Positions 10,573 through 21,200 of a stretch of 64,000 nt of DNA are shown one piece after another. Within the stretch, counting starts at the first letter, position 1, and each line of letters opens with the position of its first letter. The position numbers and the translations under genes are program-made. Source of the DNA: Apostichopus japonicus (lineage: Eukaryota; Echinodermata; Holothuroidea; Aspidochirotida; Stichopodidae); the NCBI RefSeq assembly GCF_037975245.1, contig NC_092565.1, positions 16,399,499 to 16,463,498 of the forward strand, in the 5' to 3' direction. The notes beneath the pieces were generated by a model. The model was given only the letters and a program-made list of their open reading frames with translations, had not been told where the DNA came from and made no database searches.

Positions 10573-13421
10573 ATGACAAGGTAATATTTTATAAAACATA
10601 ATTAAATAAAGGAATAAGATGCATAAATGATGTAATTGATGAACATTATCACTTTTTTATCGTTCTCAGACTTCAGAGAAAAGTATTACATTAACTGCCC
10701 ATTGACTGTTTAATGTAGTATTATTAATGCCATCATAGCTAACTGGAGAAGGTCATTGAATCGATTGAGAAGATTTGCCAAATCAAATTTAAATACCATT
10801 TTCATATGAAAAAGGCAACAAGTGAACATGATCTTTGAGATGTGTCAAAAGTTACCAGTCTTTGTGACTATGAAATGGTTGCAAGAAATAGAAGTGAGTT
10901 CGGTAGTTTAACGTCATTCAGGCTAACTGGTGCAGGCAGTAGAGCGATGATTGTGATCATAGTTATCAGGGACCAAATTAAATGGTAGTCCGATCGTCCA
11001 AGACGACCAAAATTTATATCCCTTTCTACAACCCTCGTTCTAACCTTGATAGAGCAGTCATTCAGCCACCATGTAGCCCCCCTACAACCCCTTATTAACC
11101 TTGGAAGTGCAGGAATACAGCCACCCCATGTACAGTAGCCACACCTGCTATCCTTGGGAATGCAGTGCTACCACAACTCACCCACCTAATCAGCTCCTTA
11201 TCGTGAAACCCAGAAAACCGAGCGAAGAACGTCGTTTCTGTAGCGTCCTATAACTAGAACGCAATGCAAAACAGACAGCCCTCGTTCATATAATTTCGTG
11301 AACTGAAATTGCGCCACCTCTTCAGTACACTTGGCTTACAGAGCGAATTGACCCAGTATTGAACCCTATTACATATATGTCATAGCATGTATACCCTAAT
11401 ACAAATAAATAATAGTGGCGCTCGTCCGTTTTGTTATCACCGAAATCTTCCCCCTCCTCCAGCAAAAAGGACGTAAAAACCGTCTTCAATATTACTTTTT
11501 GCAAATAAAGGTATGTGTCCAAGGAATTGCTAAAATATTTGAACACGCTCATACTGTAGACTGTCACAAACAAGTCTACTGTGTCTACAAGGGTCCACAA
11601 GGGTCTACAAGGGTCGACTATGTAGGTAACAAACCCAATTAGAAAACGTTTAGATTATTTAGGTCCAACTTCTTCTTGACCGATCTGAACTATCAATCTC
11701 GTTTAGGATTAATTGATCGGACTAAGCAACACTTTTAGATTTTTCATCAAAGTAACTTTAACGTTAGTGTGCAACTAAAGAATTCGCTTAATCCCTCGAA
11801 GATACATTCGTCGCCCAAAAACTTATTCTGAGCCGCCTTCATCAACTTGCTTGTACCATCGGTTACAGCACCGAAATCTTTCTGAGGGAATCTCTCAGCT
11901 AATGTAATGGTCACGGCGTTTGTCATTTTAAATAAATCTGTTATCAGTAATGCGTTTGGTAAGTGCCATGCTATATATTTCTAATCTGACTAGTGTGTTA
12001 AAGTAATTGTATTTCTTTAACACTATACAGGTACGTGTTAGTTTAACAGTTGAATTTTATTCTTGGTGTAAAATTAGGTCTACCAACAGTTCAGTACAAC
12101 GACATTAGCATACAACTAACAAAAATAAAAAATAAAAAAAAATCATTGGATGAACAGGGAGATGTAAAAAGCAGATATGAAGGCTTGAATAGTATTGGAC
12201 AAAAAAAATCCCCAATTTTTAATTGATTATTCCCCCAAATATCTAAGCTCAGTATCAACGCCAAAGAAAACCCATAAGTATCATATGATAGAAGGTTCCA
12301 CGGAATGTTTATGAATAGTTTAACTAAAGCAAACTTGGGTGAATTAATTAAATTGTCAAATTTAGTAAACGGAAGTAGTCTCCAACGAATGGAATTTCCT
12401 TTACGATAGTGAGAATTTGAAAATAAGAAAGTTTGAGAAGAGAATTCGTGTTTGTTATATAAATATCATTAATTAACTGATCTCGACAACTTTTGTTATT
12501 AGTCATTTACCACATCATTTTGTGTACTACTTTTGCTTTAATGTAAAGTGTAAATACAGAGGTCCAGACATTTTTCTTATTTCTTTCTTCCTTTCCTGCA
12601 TGGAAGTGTGTTCTGCTTTGTTTCCCTAAGCAATTATATCTGTATATTGCATATTGGCAACAACAAATAAATGAAATGAAATACAAAACTATGGACTAAG
12701 ACTCTGGGTGGAAAACACGTTTCTTGTTCTATAATGATGTGGCTTGCTTCTAAATTTGTCTCTTAAATAAAAACGTTTAGTTCATTTTCCAATTGACAAA
12801 AATATACGGCAGTTTAAAAGTGCCATCGAAGAATAAAATATGTAACCTTAATTAGTTACCATTTTGCAGAAATATTTTATAGTGACGATATGTAAAAAGT
12901 GGCTATTTCATCAGTATTTAGAAAATTTGTTAAGTCGAAAGATTGCAAAATATCAACAACTAAGCATTTTGCAGAAAATTGTTGAAACGACGAGATAAAC
13001 CTTCATAAACTGTTATTTCAACCATTTAATTTTGGAACAATTTTGAATATGCCGACGTGGAAAGGTGTCAACATTTGAACATTTTCCAGAATATTGGTGA
13101 TATTACGAGATGTCATAAATTGTTAATTCAACATTTTGCAGAAAATCGTTAGTGTAAAGAAATTCTTATCTTGATGGCACGTAAAAGCTGCAACAAAGTA
13201 TAACAGAGTGCAAAATAGTATAAACAGGAAGTTAGCAATTGATAAAAATTGAAATAAAACTCCCATATAGGCTTGGAACTCCTGAACAAGTACGATGAAT
13301 AAGAGAAAAGGGCAATGGATTGTATTTATTTTCAAAATTCAATACAAAGCAGTGTGGTAAAGTAGTAACGGGATAATTGTAAATTTGGCAAGATATTCAT
13401 CCACTTGCATCTAGTATGAAG
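10573..13421. other. Unique AT-rich DNA, no gene recognised, unit 1
   Basis: Counterpart of 29904-32765. It holds short overlapping open frames on both strands (11322-11642) without domain signals, three copies of a CTACAAGGGTC-type motif near 11588-11614, and near 12660-12690 an AATAAATGAAATGAAAT tail like the 3' end of CR1/L2-type LINEs. No coding exon with supporting splice sites was recognised. Confidence 0.55.
12861..13160. repeat. Degenerate tandem repeat, about 90-110 bp period, unit 1
   Basis: ATTTTGCAGAAA or ATTTTCCAGAA recurs near 12861, 12965, 13080 and 13132, mostly followed by a gap and ACGAGAT or ACGATAT, then CATAAA..GTTATTTCAAC or ATAAATTGTTAATTCAAC. The copies are diverged. 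The same array is at about 32202-32500 in unit 2. Confidence 0.5.
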
Positions 13422-13750
13422 CTTACACACATAATCTATTTGGTCTTGCCAGGATAGGTTCATACCTATCCTGGTGCTGACGGTCTTATATATATAATCT
13501 ATTTGGTCTTGCCAGGATAGGTATGAACCTATCCTGGTGCAGACGGTGTTACACACATAATCTATTTGGTCTTGCCAGGATAGGTTCATGTCTATACTGG
13601 TGTTGACGGTCTTACAGACATAATCTATTTGGTCTTGCCAGGATAGGTTCATATCTATCCTGGTGCTTAGGATATTACACACATCATCTATTTTGTCTTG
13701 ACAGGATAGGTTCATATCTATCCTGAAACTGACAGTGTTACACACATCAT
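13422..13750. repeat. 63-bp satellite, block A of unit 1 (5 monomers)
   Basis: The monomer runs roughly ACACATAATCTATTTGGTCT, TGCCAGGATAGGTTCATA, TCTATCCTGGTGCTGACGGT, CTTAC. Each carries an inverted pair CCAGGATAG ... CTATCCTGG, giving a 9-bp or longer stem with a short loop. The minus strand is open through the block because 63 is divisible by 3; this is not a gene. Confidence 0.92.
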
Positions 13751-13755
13751 AATCA

Positions 13756-13998
13756 GGGAGTGTTAGCTCAGTGGTTAACGTCGATGCCTTTCAATAATAA
13801 GGTCCCGAGTTTGAGTCACTTCAAGATTAATGTATGTCGTCCAGTTACAGAGTTGTTTACAATTCATAATCATGGACGTCAAAATATGAATCTAAGAGAC
13901 TGACTTCGGTCAGCTTGCGGCTTTGATAAGCCAATGATGGCGGCTTCGCGAGTTCCTGCTTGCAGGAGGATCTAAAAACACAAAATACGAATACAAAA
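13756..13998 (+). mobile_element. tRNA-derived SINE, + strand (unit 1 only)
   Basis: The A box TTAGCTCAGTGGTTA is at 13763-13777 and the B-box-like GAGTTTGAGTCAC at about 13807-13819, spaced as in a tRNA. A non-tRNA body follows (GACTTCGGTCAGCTTGCGG, GGCTTCGCGAGTTCCTGC) ending AGGAGGATCTAAAAACACAA. It lies between satellite blocks A and B and is missing from unit 2 through the satellite-mediated deletion. Confidence 0.78.
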
Positions 13999-14639
13999 TC
14001 TATGTAATCTGGCCAGGGCTGGTTCATATATATCCTATTGCTGTCTTACATACGTAATCTATTTAGTCGTCAGTTGCGAAATGTTGAATAATTTAACCCG
14101 ACCGTGCACCACCATACAAATTACACGAATCAACTGTGACAAAGCTTGTATAAATTAATTAGTTCCTCTTTTTTGTATTGTGTTTATAATCACGCTACCA
14201 CAGACACCGTTGGAAAGAAGCATATAAATAAGAACGGTAGAACCGATTTTTGTCACACGACAAGTCCCTCCGTGCACACGAATTGGCGGTTTAGTGATGG
14301 AACCGTTACCCATTTGGTGTTACTTTCTTTTATTAGGGTCCATGCAGGCAGTTAATCCAGTAACTGCTATCAAGAATGACTGCCCGCTCGCAGGTAAGAT
14401 GTATTTAATAATGCTCTCTCTGATTTTAAACATGTAGCTAAACCACTAAATCGTGGAATGGTATCGGGGTGGGGAGACAAGTGCGACGGGCAATTTCTTT
14501 CTATAATGAGATATAACAAAGAAATAAAGACGAAAAAAGCTATACTTTTAAGTTTTTACCGACATTTTATACGCTGTCATCCGTTGTTTTATGCCACTGG
14601 TCACTTGTACTCAGCAGTTTTTAAATGGAGTATTCCACA

Positions 14640-15480
14640 TGTTGTTTATTTATTTATTTATTCATTCATTTCAACTTTATTTTGCCACAGAGGGTTACTC
14701 GGTTTGTCGAGATTTATCTTCCACGAGGACCTATTAAATAAAGTTATTCAAAACATATTGGTGTAAAATGCGATAATAAGTCTGAATGTAAAAAAAAAAC
14801 CAAGATGTAAAAAGATATAGATAAAAGATAGATATACTAAATGTAAACGAAAAAAAACATGCCCAATTTAAAACTCTGAATGTAAGCACCAACATGTAAA
14901 CTGAACATAAAACTAATTTAATAGATAGATAACGGATAAATTGATCCCCAATGAAAAACATATACATATAAACTAGGTTAGATGTTACAAAGCTAAATAT
15001 CATAAACTTAAGAATTTCAAAAATTGTAAGATCTGTAGAATATTTGCATAAATTAACATAAATATACAATTTCTTTCACAAATCTTTAAAACTGCTAAAT
15101 TTGTGTGCATTTCTGTCAAATGGAGGCAACTCATTCAATTCTTTTGCAGCAATACATGAAACTCTTTTCTAATGTATTTCGGTCCTCTTGACGTCACAGA
15201 CCGTAGAGCATAATTGTGGCCATTTCATATGGCGGTATACATCTCATTCATATAATTGGGTGCTAATCCGTTAGGAGATTTAAATACAATAATTAACCGT
15301 TCATATATTGAATGTACATCAAAAGAACATTAAAAAGGTCACATTATCTTGCGAAATAAATTACGCTTAAGGTAATTATAGCAACACTCTTTTTGCAGCT
15401 TAGTTATTGTATTAATATATCCCTGATTACATGATCCCGATACAAGATTGCAGTAATCGAGGTACGGAAGAGTGTATCCA
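14640..15480 (-). mobile_element. CR1-like LINE 3' end (ORF2 C-terminus and 3' UTR), 5' truncated
   Basis: Translating the minus strand gives PYLDYCNLVSGSCNQ, ITKLQKECC, VFKSPNGLAPNYMNEM, NYALRSVTSRG and a frame-shifted LNELPPF-type end. This is the familiar C-terminal order of CR1/Jockey-type ORF2 (DYCN..., LQK, GLAP, LRS). Beyond it are a 3' UTR motif (GTCCTCGTGGAAGATAAATC on the minus strand) and an (ATAA)n-like tail at 14641-14665. Stops are present; the copy is dead. Confidence 0.68.
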
Positions 15481-15534
15481 TTATAATATAAAACTCAAGT
15501 TGGCACACCAGTATATTGCTTCATTAGAAGGCCA

Positions 15535-16612
15535 ACCTGGTGCTGACAGTCTTACACACATACTCTATTTCTTCTTGCCAGGATAGTTTCATACTATCCT
15601 GATGCTGACAGTCTTATATACATAAACTATTTGGTCTTGTCAGGATAGTTTCAAATCTATCCTGATGCTGACGGTCTTACACACACAATCTATTTGGTCT
15701 TGCCAGGATAGGTTCATATCTATCCTGGTGCTAACGGTTTTACACAAATCTATTTGGTCTTGTCAGGATAGGTTCATATCTATCCTGATGCTGACGGTCT
15801 TATATACATAATCTATTTGGTCTTGTCAGGATAGGTTCATATCTATCCTGGTGCTGACGGTCTTACAAACATAATCTATTTGGTCTTTGTCAGGATAGGT
15901 TCATTCCTATCCCGATGCTGACGGTCTTACACACATAATCTATTTGGTCTGGCCATGCAGGAAAGGTTCATACATATCCTGATGCTGACGGTCTTACATA
16001 CATAATCTATTTGGTCTTGTCAGGATAGGTTAATATCTATCCTGATGCTGACGGTCTTACACACATAATCTATTAGGTCTTGCCAGGATAGGTTCATATC
16101 TATCCTGGTGCTGACGGTCTTATATACATAATCTATTTGGTCTTGCCAGGATAGGTTCATATCTATCCTGATGCTGACGGTCTTATATATATGTATCTAC
16201 TTGGTCTTGTCAGGATAGGTTAATATCTATCCTGATGCTGACGGTCTTATATACATAATCTATTTGGTCGTGTCAGGATAGCTTCATATCTATCCTGGTG
16301 CTGACAGTCTTACACACATAATCTGTTTGGTCTTGCCAGGATAGGTTCATATCTATCCTGGTGCTGATGGTCTTACACACATAATCTAGTTGGTCTTGCC
16401 AGGATAGGTTCATATCTATCCTGGTGCTGACAGTCTTACACACATAATCTATTTGGTCTTTTCAGGATAGGTTCATATCTATCCTAGTGCTGACGGTCTT
16501 ACACACATAATCTATTTGGTCTTGCCAGGATAGGTTCATATCTATCCTGGTGCTGACAGTCTTACACACATAATCTATTTGGTCTTGCCAGGATAGTTCA
16601 TATCTATCCTGA
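15535..16612. repeat. 63-bp satellite, block B of unit 1 (about 17 monomers)
   Basis: Same monomer as block A. The outer base pair of the stem varies: C with G in at least five monomers, T with A in at least four, with a minority of C/A and T/G combinations. One monomer near 15950 has an irregular CCATGCAGGAAAGG arm. The last monomer (near 16595) runs into non-satellite DNA with a shortened loop. Confidence 0.93.
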
Positions 16613-18276
16613 CACCCCAGAGCCTTTCACATTTTACATTTGCAAGTTGAATTACATTCATATGCACTAAGAAGGTCAGTATTTGTTAATGTACGTTACC
16701 TTTGTCTTGAAAAGACTACAGCATTTAGTTTCATCTATATTTATTACCATCATATTATTACTACATCTATATATATATATATATTCGTATATCTTCATTT
16801 AATTTATGAGATAAATCCGTTATGGTTTTCCCCACTAACTAACATTAAAAGGATACACATATTTGGATTAACTTACGTGTATTTGTGTGTTAAACATAGA
16901 CGAAAAAATTTGTCGCAAAAATTAACCAGGTGTCGCGGCAGTCCTATACCTTGCATGGCCTTTTGATCTGGGTTAAAATACATCTCAACGTCATCATACG
17001 AGCCGTGAAAGTTTTGACGACCGTTTATGACGAAATATTGGTGCCAATTGTATTATTTGGATTTATTTTGAAAATGTGAGATCATAACGTTATTATGGCT
17101 TTCGATTTTGTTTCTTTCTTCAATTGGACACATTACCACTTTATATATTCTCCACAATTAAGGCAATGTTTGCATATTCAGTTAAATCTTCTTTGGTTTA
17201 GTCAATTATGTGAGTGTATCGAAACAATATCAATGATGAAGACTCTGTAATTTTGCAGGATATTGGTTGGATTCGCTCTCATATTGTATCAATACTAAAG
17301 TTGAAATGTGTAACAGCATATTACATGTTATTTGTAACGAAAAAAGTCATACAAAAAGACTTAGTTCTGGTCCCAATGACGTCTGAAGGAGATGTGTAAA
17401 AGATTTACATAGCATGAGTATAAAAGAAGAATCTACATGTCCTCCAGATATTAATTTTTGGTGGCACCCTTATATACATGAGTACTGGAATCCCTTTGCT
17501 ACAAATTGAAAAGAAAAAAGGTAGAAAGATAAACAAGATATGCCATGCACACAGAAACATGTGCAGTGTTTAGCTTACAAACGTATCCTTCAGATGAAGG
17601 ATACGTTTGAACCTTTCAGAACCTAAATAATAAAAACAACCAGGAGACTGGAATAGAAATACAGGCTGCACGTACGACTTTACTCGCCAAAAATGAATGT
17701 TTAATTGATTACACAATACCGATTTTCTTGATGTAAACTGAGCCATCTCTTCTTTTATTCGTACACAGTGACTTACAATGGACCACTTTGTTTGAAATTC
17801 CGGAAAGTTTCTTTCACACAATTCAAGGAATTAGTACGATGTAAGATATACTGCTGTTTCTTCTTTCATTGTTAAGAGATGTTTTGAAATTAGTACGCTA
17901 ACCGATAACCACTCCAATACAAGAGTCAAACGAGGTATTGCTATAATTCTGCGAGTGTATGGTTGTTGTTACGGTATCAATTTAAACACAACATTTTTAC
18001 ACCTTGTAAACATCAAGTTTCACTTTAAATGACTAGTTTCACTAGAATTGATTGACCTTTGGTTCCCATCATCTTCATGAAGCCTCGTTGCACAGAACTA
18101 CCGAAAACACCTTGTTGTATCAGTTATTTTAATCACTAACTTATTTTCCCATGACAATGACATTGACCATAGCCAATGTTTAAGTTACCGAATCATAGTG
18201 AGTCACTATCTGCGTTTTCGTTTCATAATTTGATGAAATCATTCCGGTAAAGTCTGCCGTCTGTTCTGTTTTACAG
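16613..18276 (+). other. Junction and 5' flank of gene 2, no exon recognised
   Basis: It runs from the end of satellite block B across the unit 1/unit 2 join (16840-16846) to the first LRR exon of gene 2. The same sequence after the join lies between LRR exons 51098-51160 and 53004-53075 in gene 3, so in that context it is intron. No promoter, start codon with signal peptide, or LRR exon was found. Confidence 0.65.
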
Positions 18277-21200
18277 ACATATGTCATCTATCAAGCTGAA
18301 GACGATACCAGAACGACTGTTTGAATCCACTTCAGTTAATACGGTTTTGTAAGTTTCATGACTGAATAGGCCAAGTATCTCTTCTTAAATTTGCCTTTAA
18401 CTAGAAAATATTTAAGCGATGAAACGTACAAGAGAAAACCAATAATGCTTGGCCACAAAGGTACGGTAAATTTCGACAAGAACCTAGTCTTAAACTTATC
18501 TGTTGCGTATACGCCTGTGTGGATATACTTAATGGGATTGGCATTGTTCTAATTAGCACAGATGATAGCCTTTGTTGCATCAAAGTTCAGTCGGTTCATT
18601 AACGTCAAAAGTAGAGAAAATGGTTCCATTCATTACACTGAAAAACTTACCCAGATGATATTATCCAGTGAGAAAGATGGGAACTGTGTTGAGGTGTCAC
18701 ATGGGAGCGGCTGTTAAGGCTTGATTTCGGAAACTATTCCTAAATGCAAAAATAAAATTTATTTTTTCTTCAACATTTCAGAGACATCGGAGACAACGAT
18801 TTGGAAGAAATTCCTGCTAAATTGTTCACGATTAATCCGAAAGGTCACTATATGACAGCCCTTTTTCTATGTGGTAATAAGCTGAAGTTTCTGCCGAGAG
18901 GACTGTTCGACAATGTTCATTATCTCCAAAATCTGTGAGTTAAAGAAATTATTTTTCTTTCATAGAGAACGGAGGAAGTGTTAAAGATCCGGTCGTCATT
19001 GAAAATAAACCACGGCTGACATGCGGGCCTCAGTTTCTAATGACCATGTATACTGACTGCATCGCTAATACTCTTAAAAATAAATTTCGAAATAATATAG
19101 AAACACTTACCAACGTTATAAACTCGCAAATGGACTCGTCATATTGAAATATGTTTAAGGTAGACTATAGTTTGTGATAAGGCGGGTTTTCTGTATTCAT
19201 GTTACATATTTTGTAATTTTATACCAGTTAGGTGCGTCCCTTTCGATAGGATCCAAATTAGACTATACATAAAAATATTTGTTTATAAAATGACAGCTAA
19301 CAATTGAGGTTATCATTAACGATATTGTGAAACGTTTAGGTAGTCACTATGTAATAATCTAGTACAGCCTTGGGTAAGTTCTCCTATACATATGATAGTT
19401 CTAAAACTTTCTAAAACTATCTCTGTATTCGGTTTGATTGTGCACGACACAGTACGAAGGAAAGGGAAATTCAAACTATCGTGATGTTAAACTTCCTGTT
19501 GGCATTATGAAACGACAATTACGACACATCGATAAAACGGCTGCTTCTTATACAATGTTTAAGTAGGTCGATAAGGGGTTGCTTATTACTTTTCATTGAA
19601 AAGCATTTCTATCATTTATGTTGGTGATGCTGATGGATATCTAAATATATATTTGCCATAGATCAGTTTCAGTCAAATAATTTTTGGGTCAAATGTTTGA
19701 AACAGAACGAACCCTTTTTAAATTAAAAAATATCTACCTTCAGTTCTACCTTTGAGCGGGAAGAAATGGTGGACCAGCGTTAAGTTCATCCGAAATAAGA
19801 ATGCAAGATTTATGTTATAAAATGCGGGGATTGACTTTTATGAGCAGTTGTATCGGTTTTTCTTTTAAGGTTGCTTAATAATCGCAAGACTGTAATACAC
19901 CAATGCTAACCTCACTTGGAAGATATGAAATAGTCCAGCGCTAAGTTCAACAGAGCCATGAAAGTAACATGAGATACAGTTATGTGCCCTTGGATGAGTC
20001 GTTGTGTAACTTTGGTCAAACAGAAATAGAAAGATAAACAGATCTTTTCTCTTTAGCTGCAGAAGTCCCGCATTAAGAAGTACTCTTAAAGGACGAGGGT
20101 GTAAAGATGTTTGTAATTTAACAATTGCTTCCTTTAATTAGAATGTATGTCTCTACACCAGCTCGTGCGCAACGTGATTGTTATCATTTTGTGCGAATAT
20201 ACGTCAATAAAATCATCATGAAAATTCACAGTATGCATCTATTGTATGTTCTCAAATAGGCGACAGATGATCATTAAACGTTAGTTCCTTTCGAATAAAG
20301 AATTTTAATAGGTTTACGTTTCTACGATCTCAACCTGCACATTTGTTCTTCCTAACACAATGATAAAACAGATTTCTCCACGACAACAACTTGAAAACTC
20401 TACCGGGATCTATACTGGCTGCAACATCTTTGTCTAGTCTGTGAGTAGAGTTGTGTTCTATATAAATATAGATATAAATAACGAAGAAACGAAAGGTCGG
20501 AAGAGAAAACGACTGGCCACGTATTGGAACAGTCTGAACTAGTCGTAAAGCGTCCCGAAATAATGAAACTTGAATGAGCAGAAAATTGTGAACGACAACG
20601 CTATGACATTACACGCATTAGTTCAAGCTCGTTTAGGCCATCGCTATAAAACTGGTCATAAGGTTCACCAACACTTTAGGGCTTTCTTAAAAGGCGTTTG
20701 CAATTTTACTACAGTCACATTTCTGTACTTTATTTATATTAATAAATATGTCTTCAACTATACTTCTTTATAATGCTCTCTTGGTAGACGATAGACTATT
20801 TCTCGTTGGAAGATGAAACAAACAAACAGACGTCCAACCAACAACCATCCGATAAACAAAATAAGTTCCCAAAACATGTATTTAGTAATCCTAAGTAAAC
20901 GTTGTGACGATTCAAATGTTAAATGGTTATACGTCGTATCAATTGCACTAATATTTCCAAATATTTCAGGTATCTTTTTCAGAACAACATAGAATACCTG
21001 ACGGAACCATTATTCGGCAATAATAAACGAAATTCTACATTAAAAGAAATGTGAGTATAAAAGTTTTAGCAATTTAAGGAACACACACATGTGTTTATGT
21101 ATGCTACATAACTGCGAAAAATCAAATCAGCTCGAGTAGCGACCACCTTATTAGTGTGTTGTCACAGCTAACTTTTTCTCAATAATGAGGGAAAGTCCCT

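Larger units (their letters stand above)
1..16839 (+). repeat. Segmental duplication unit 1 (left end outside window)
   Basis: The window starts inside this unit: base 1 matches 19332 in unit 2 and 54062 in unit 3. It holds the 3' two thirds of receptor gene 1, two L1-like LINE pieces, about 2.8 kb of unique AT-rich DNA, two blocks of 63-bp satellite, a SINE and a CR1-like 3' end. The right edge is set where units 1 and 2 stop matching, just after the shared CCCACTAAC at 16831-16839. Seven bases then lead into the start of unit 2. The copies differ only by scattered substitutions and a few indels, so the duplication is recent. Confidence 0.93.

Noticed and set aside
13332-13745. 137-codon minus-strand frame with repeated IDMNLSWQDQIDYVC units
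   Set aside because: It is the 63-bp satellite read in frame; 63 is a multiple of 3, so the frame stays open without coding selection.
13756-13825. Functional tRNA gene
   Set aside because: A and B boxes are present but the cloverleaf is not complete and a SINE body follows; a second truncated copy with the same body is at 47664-47865.
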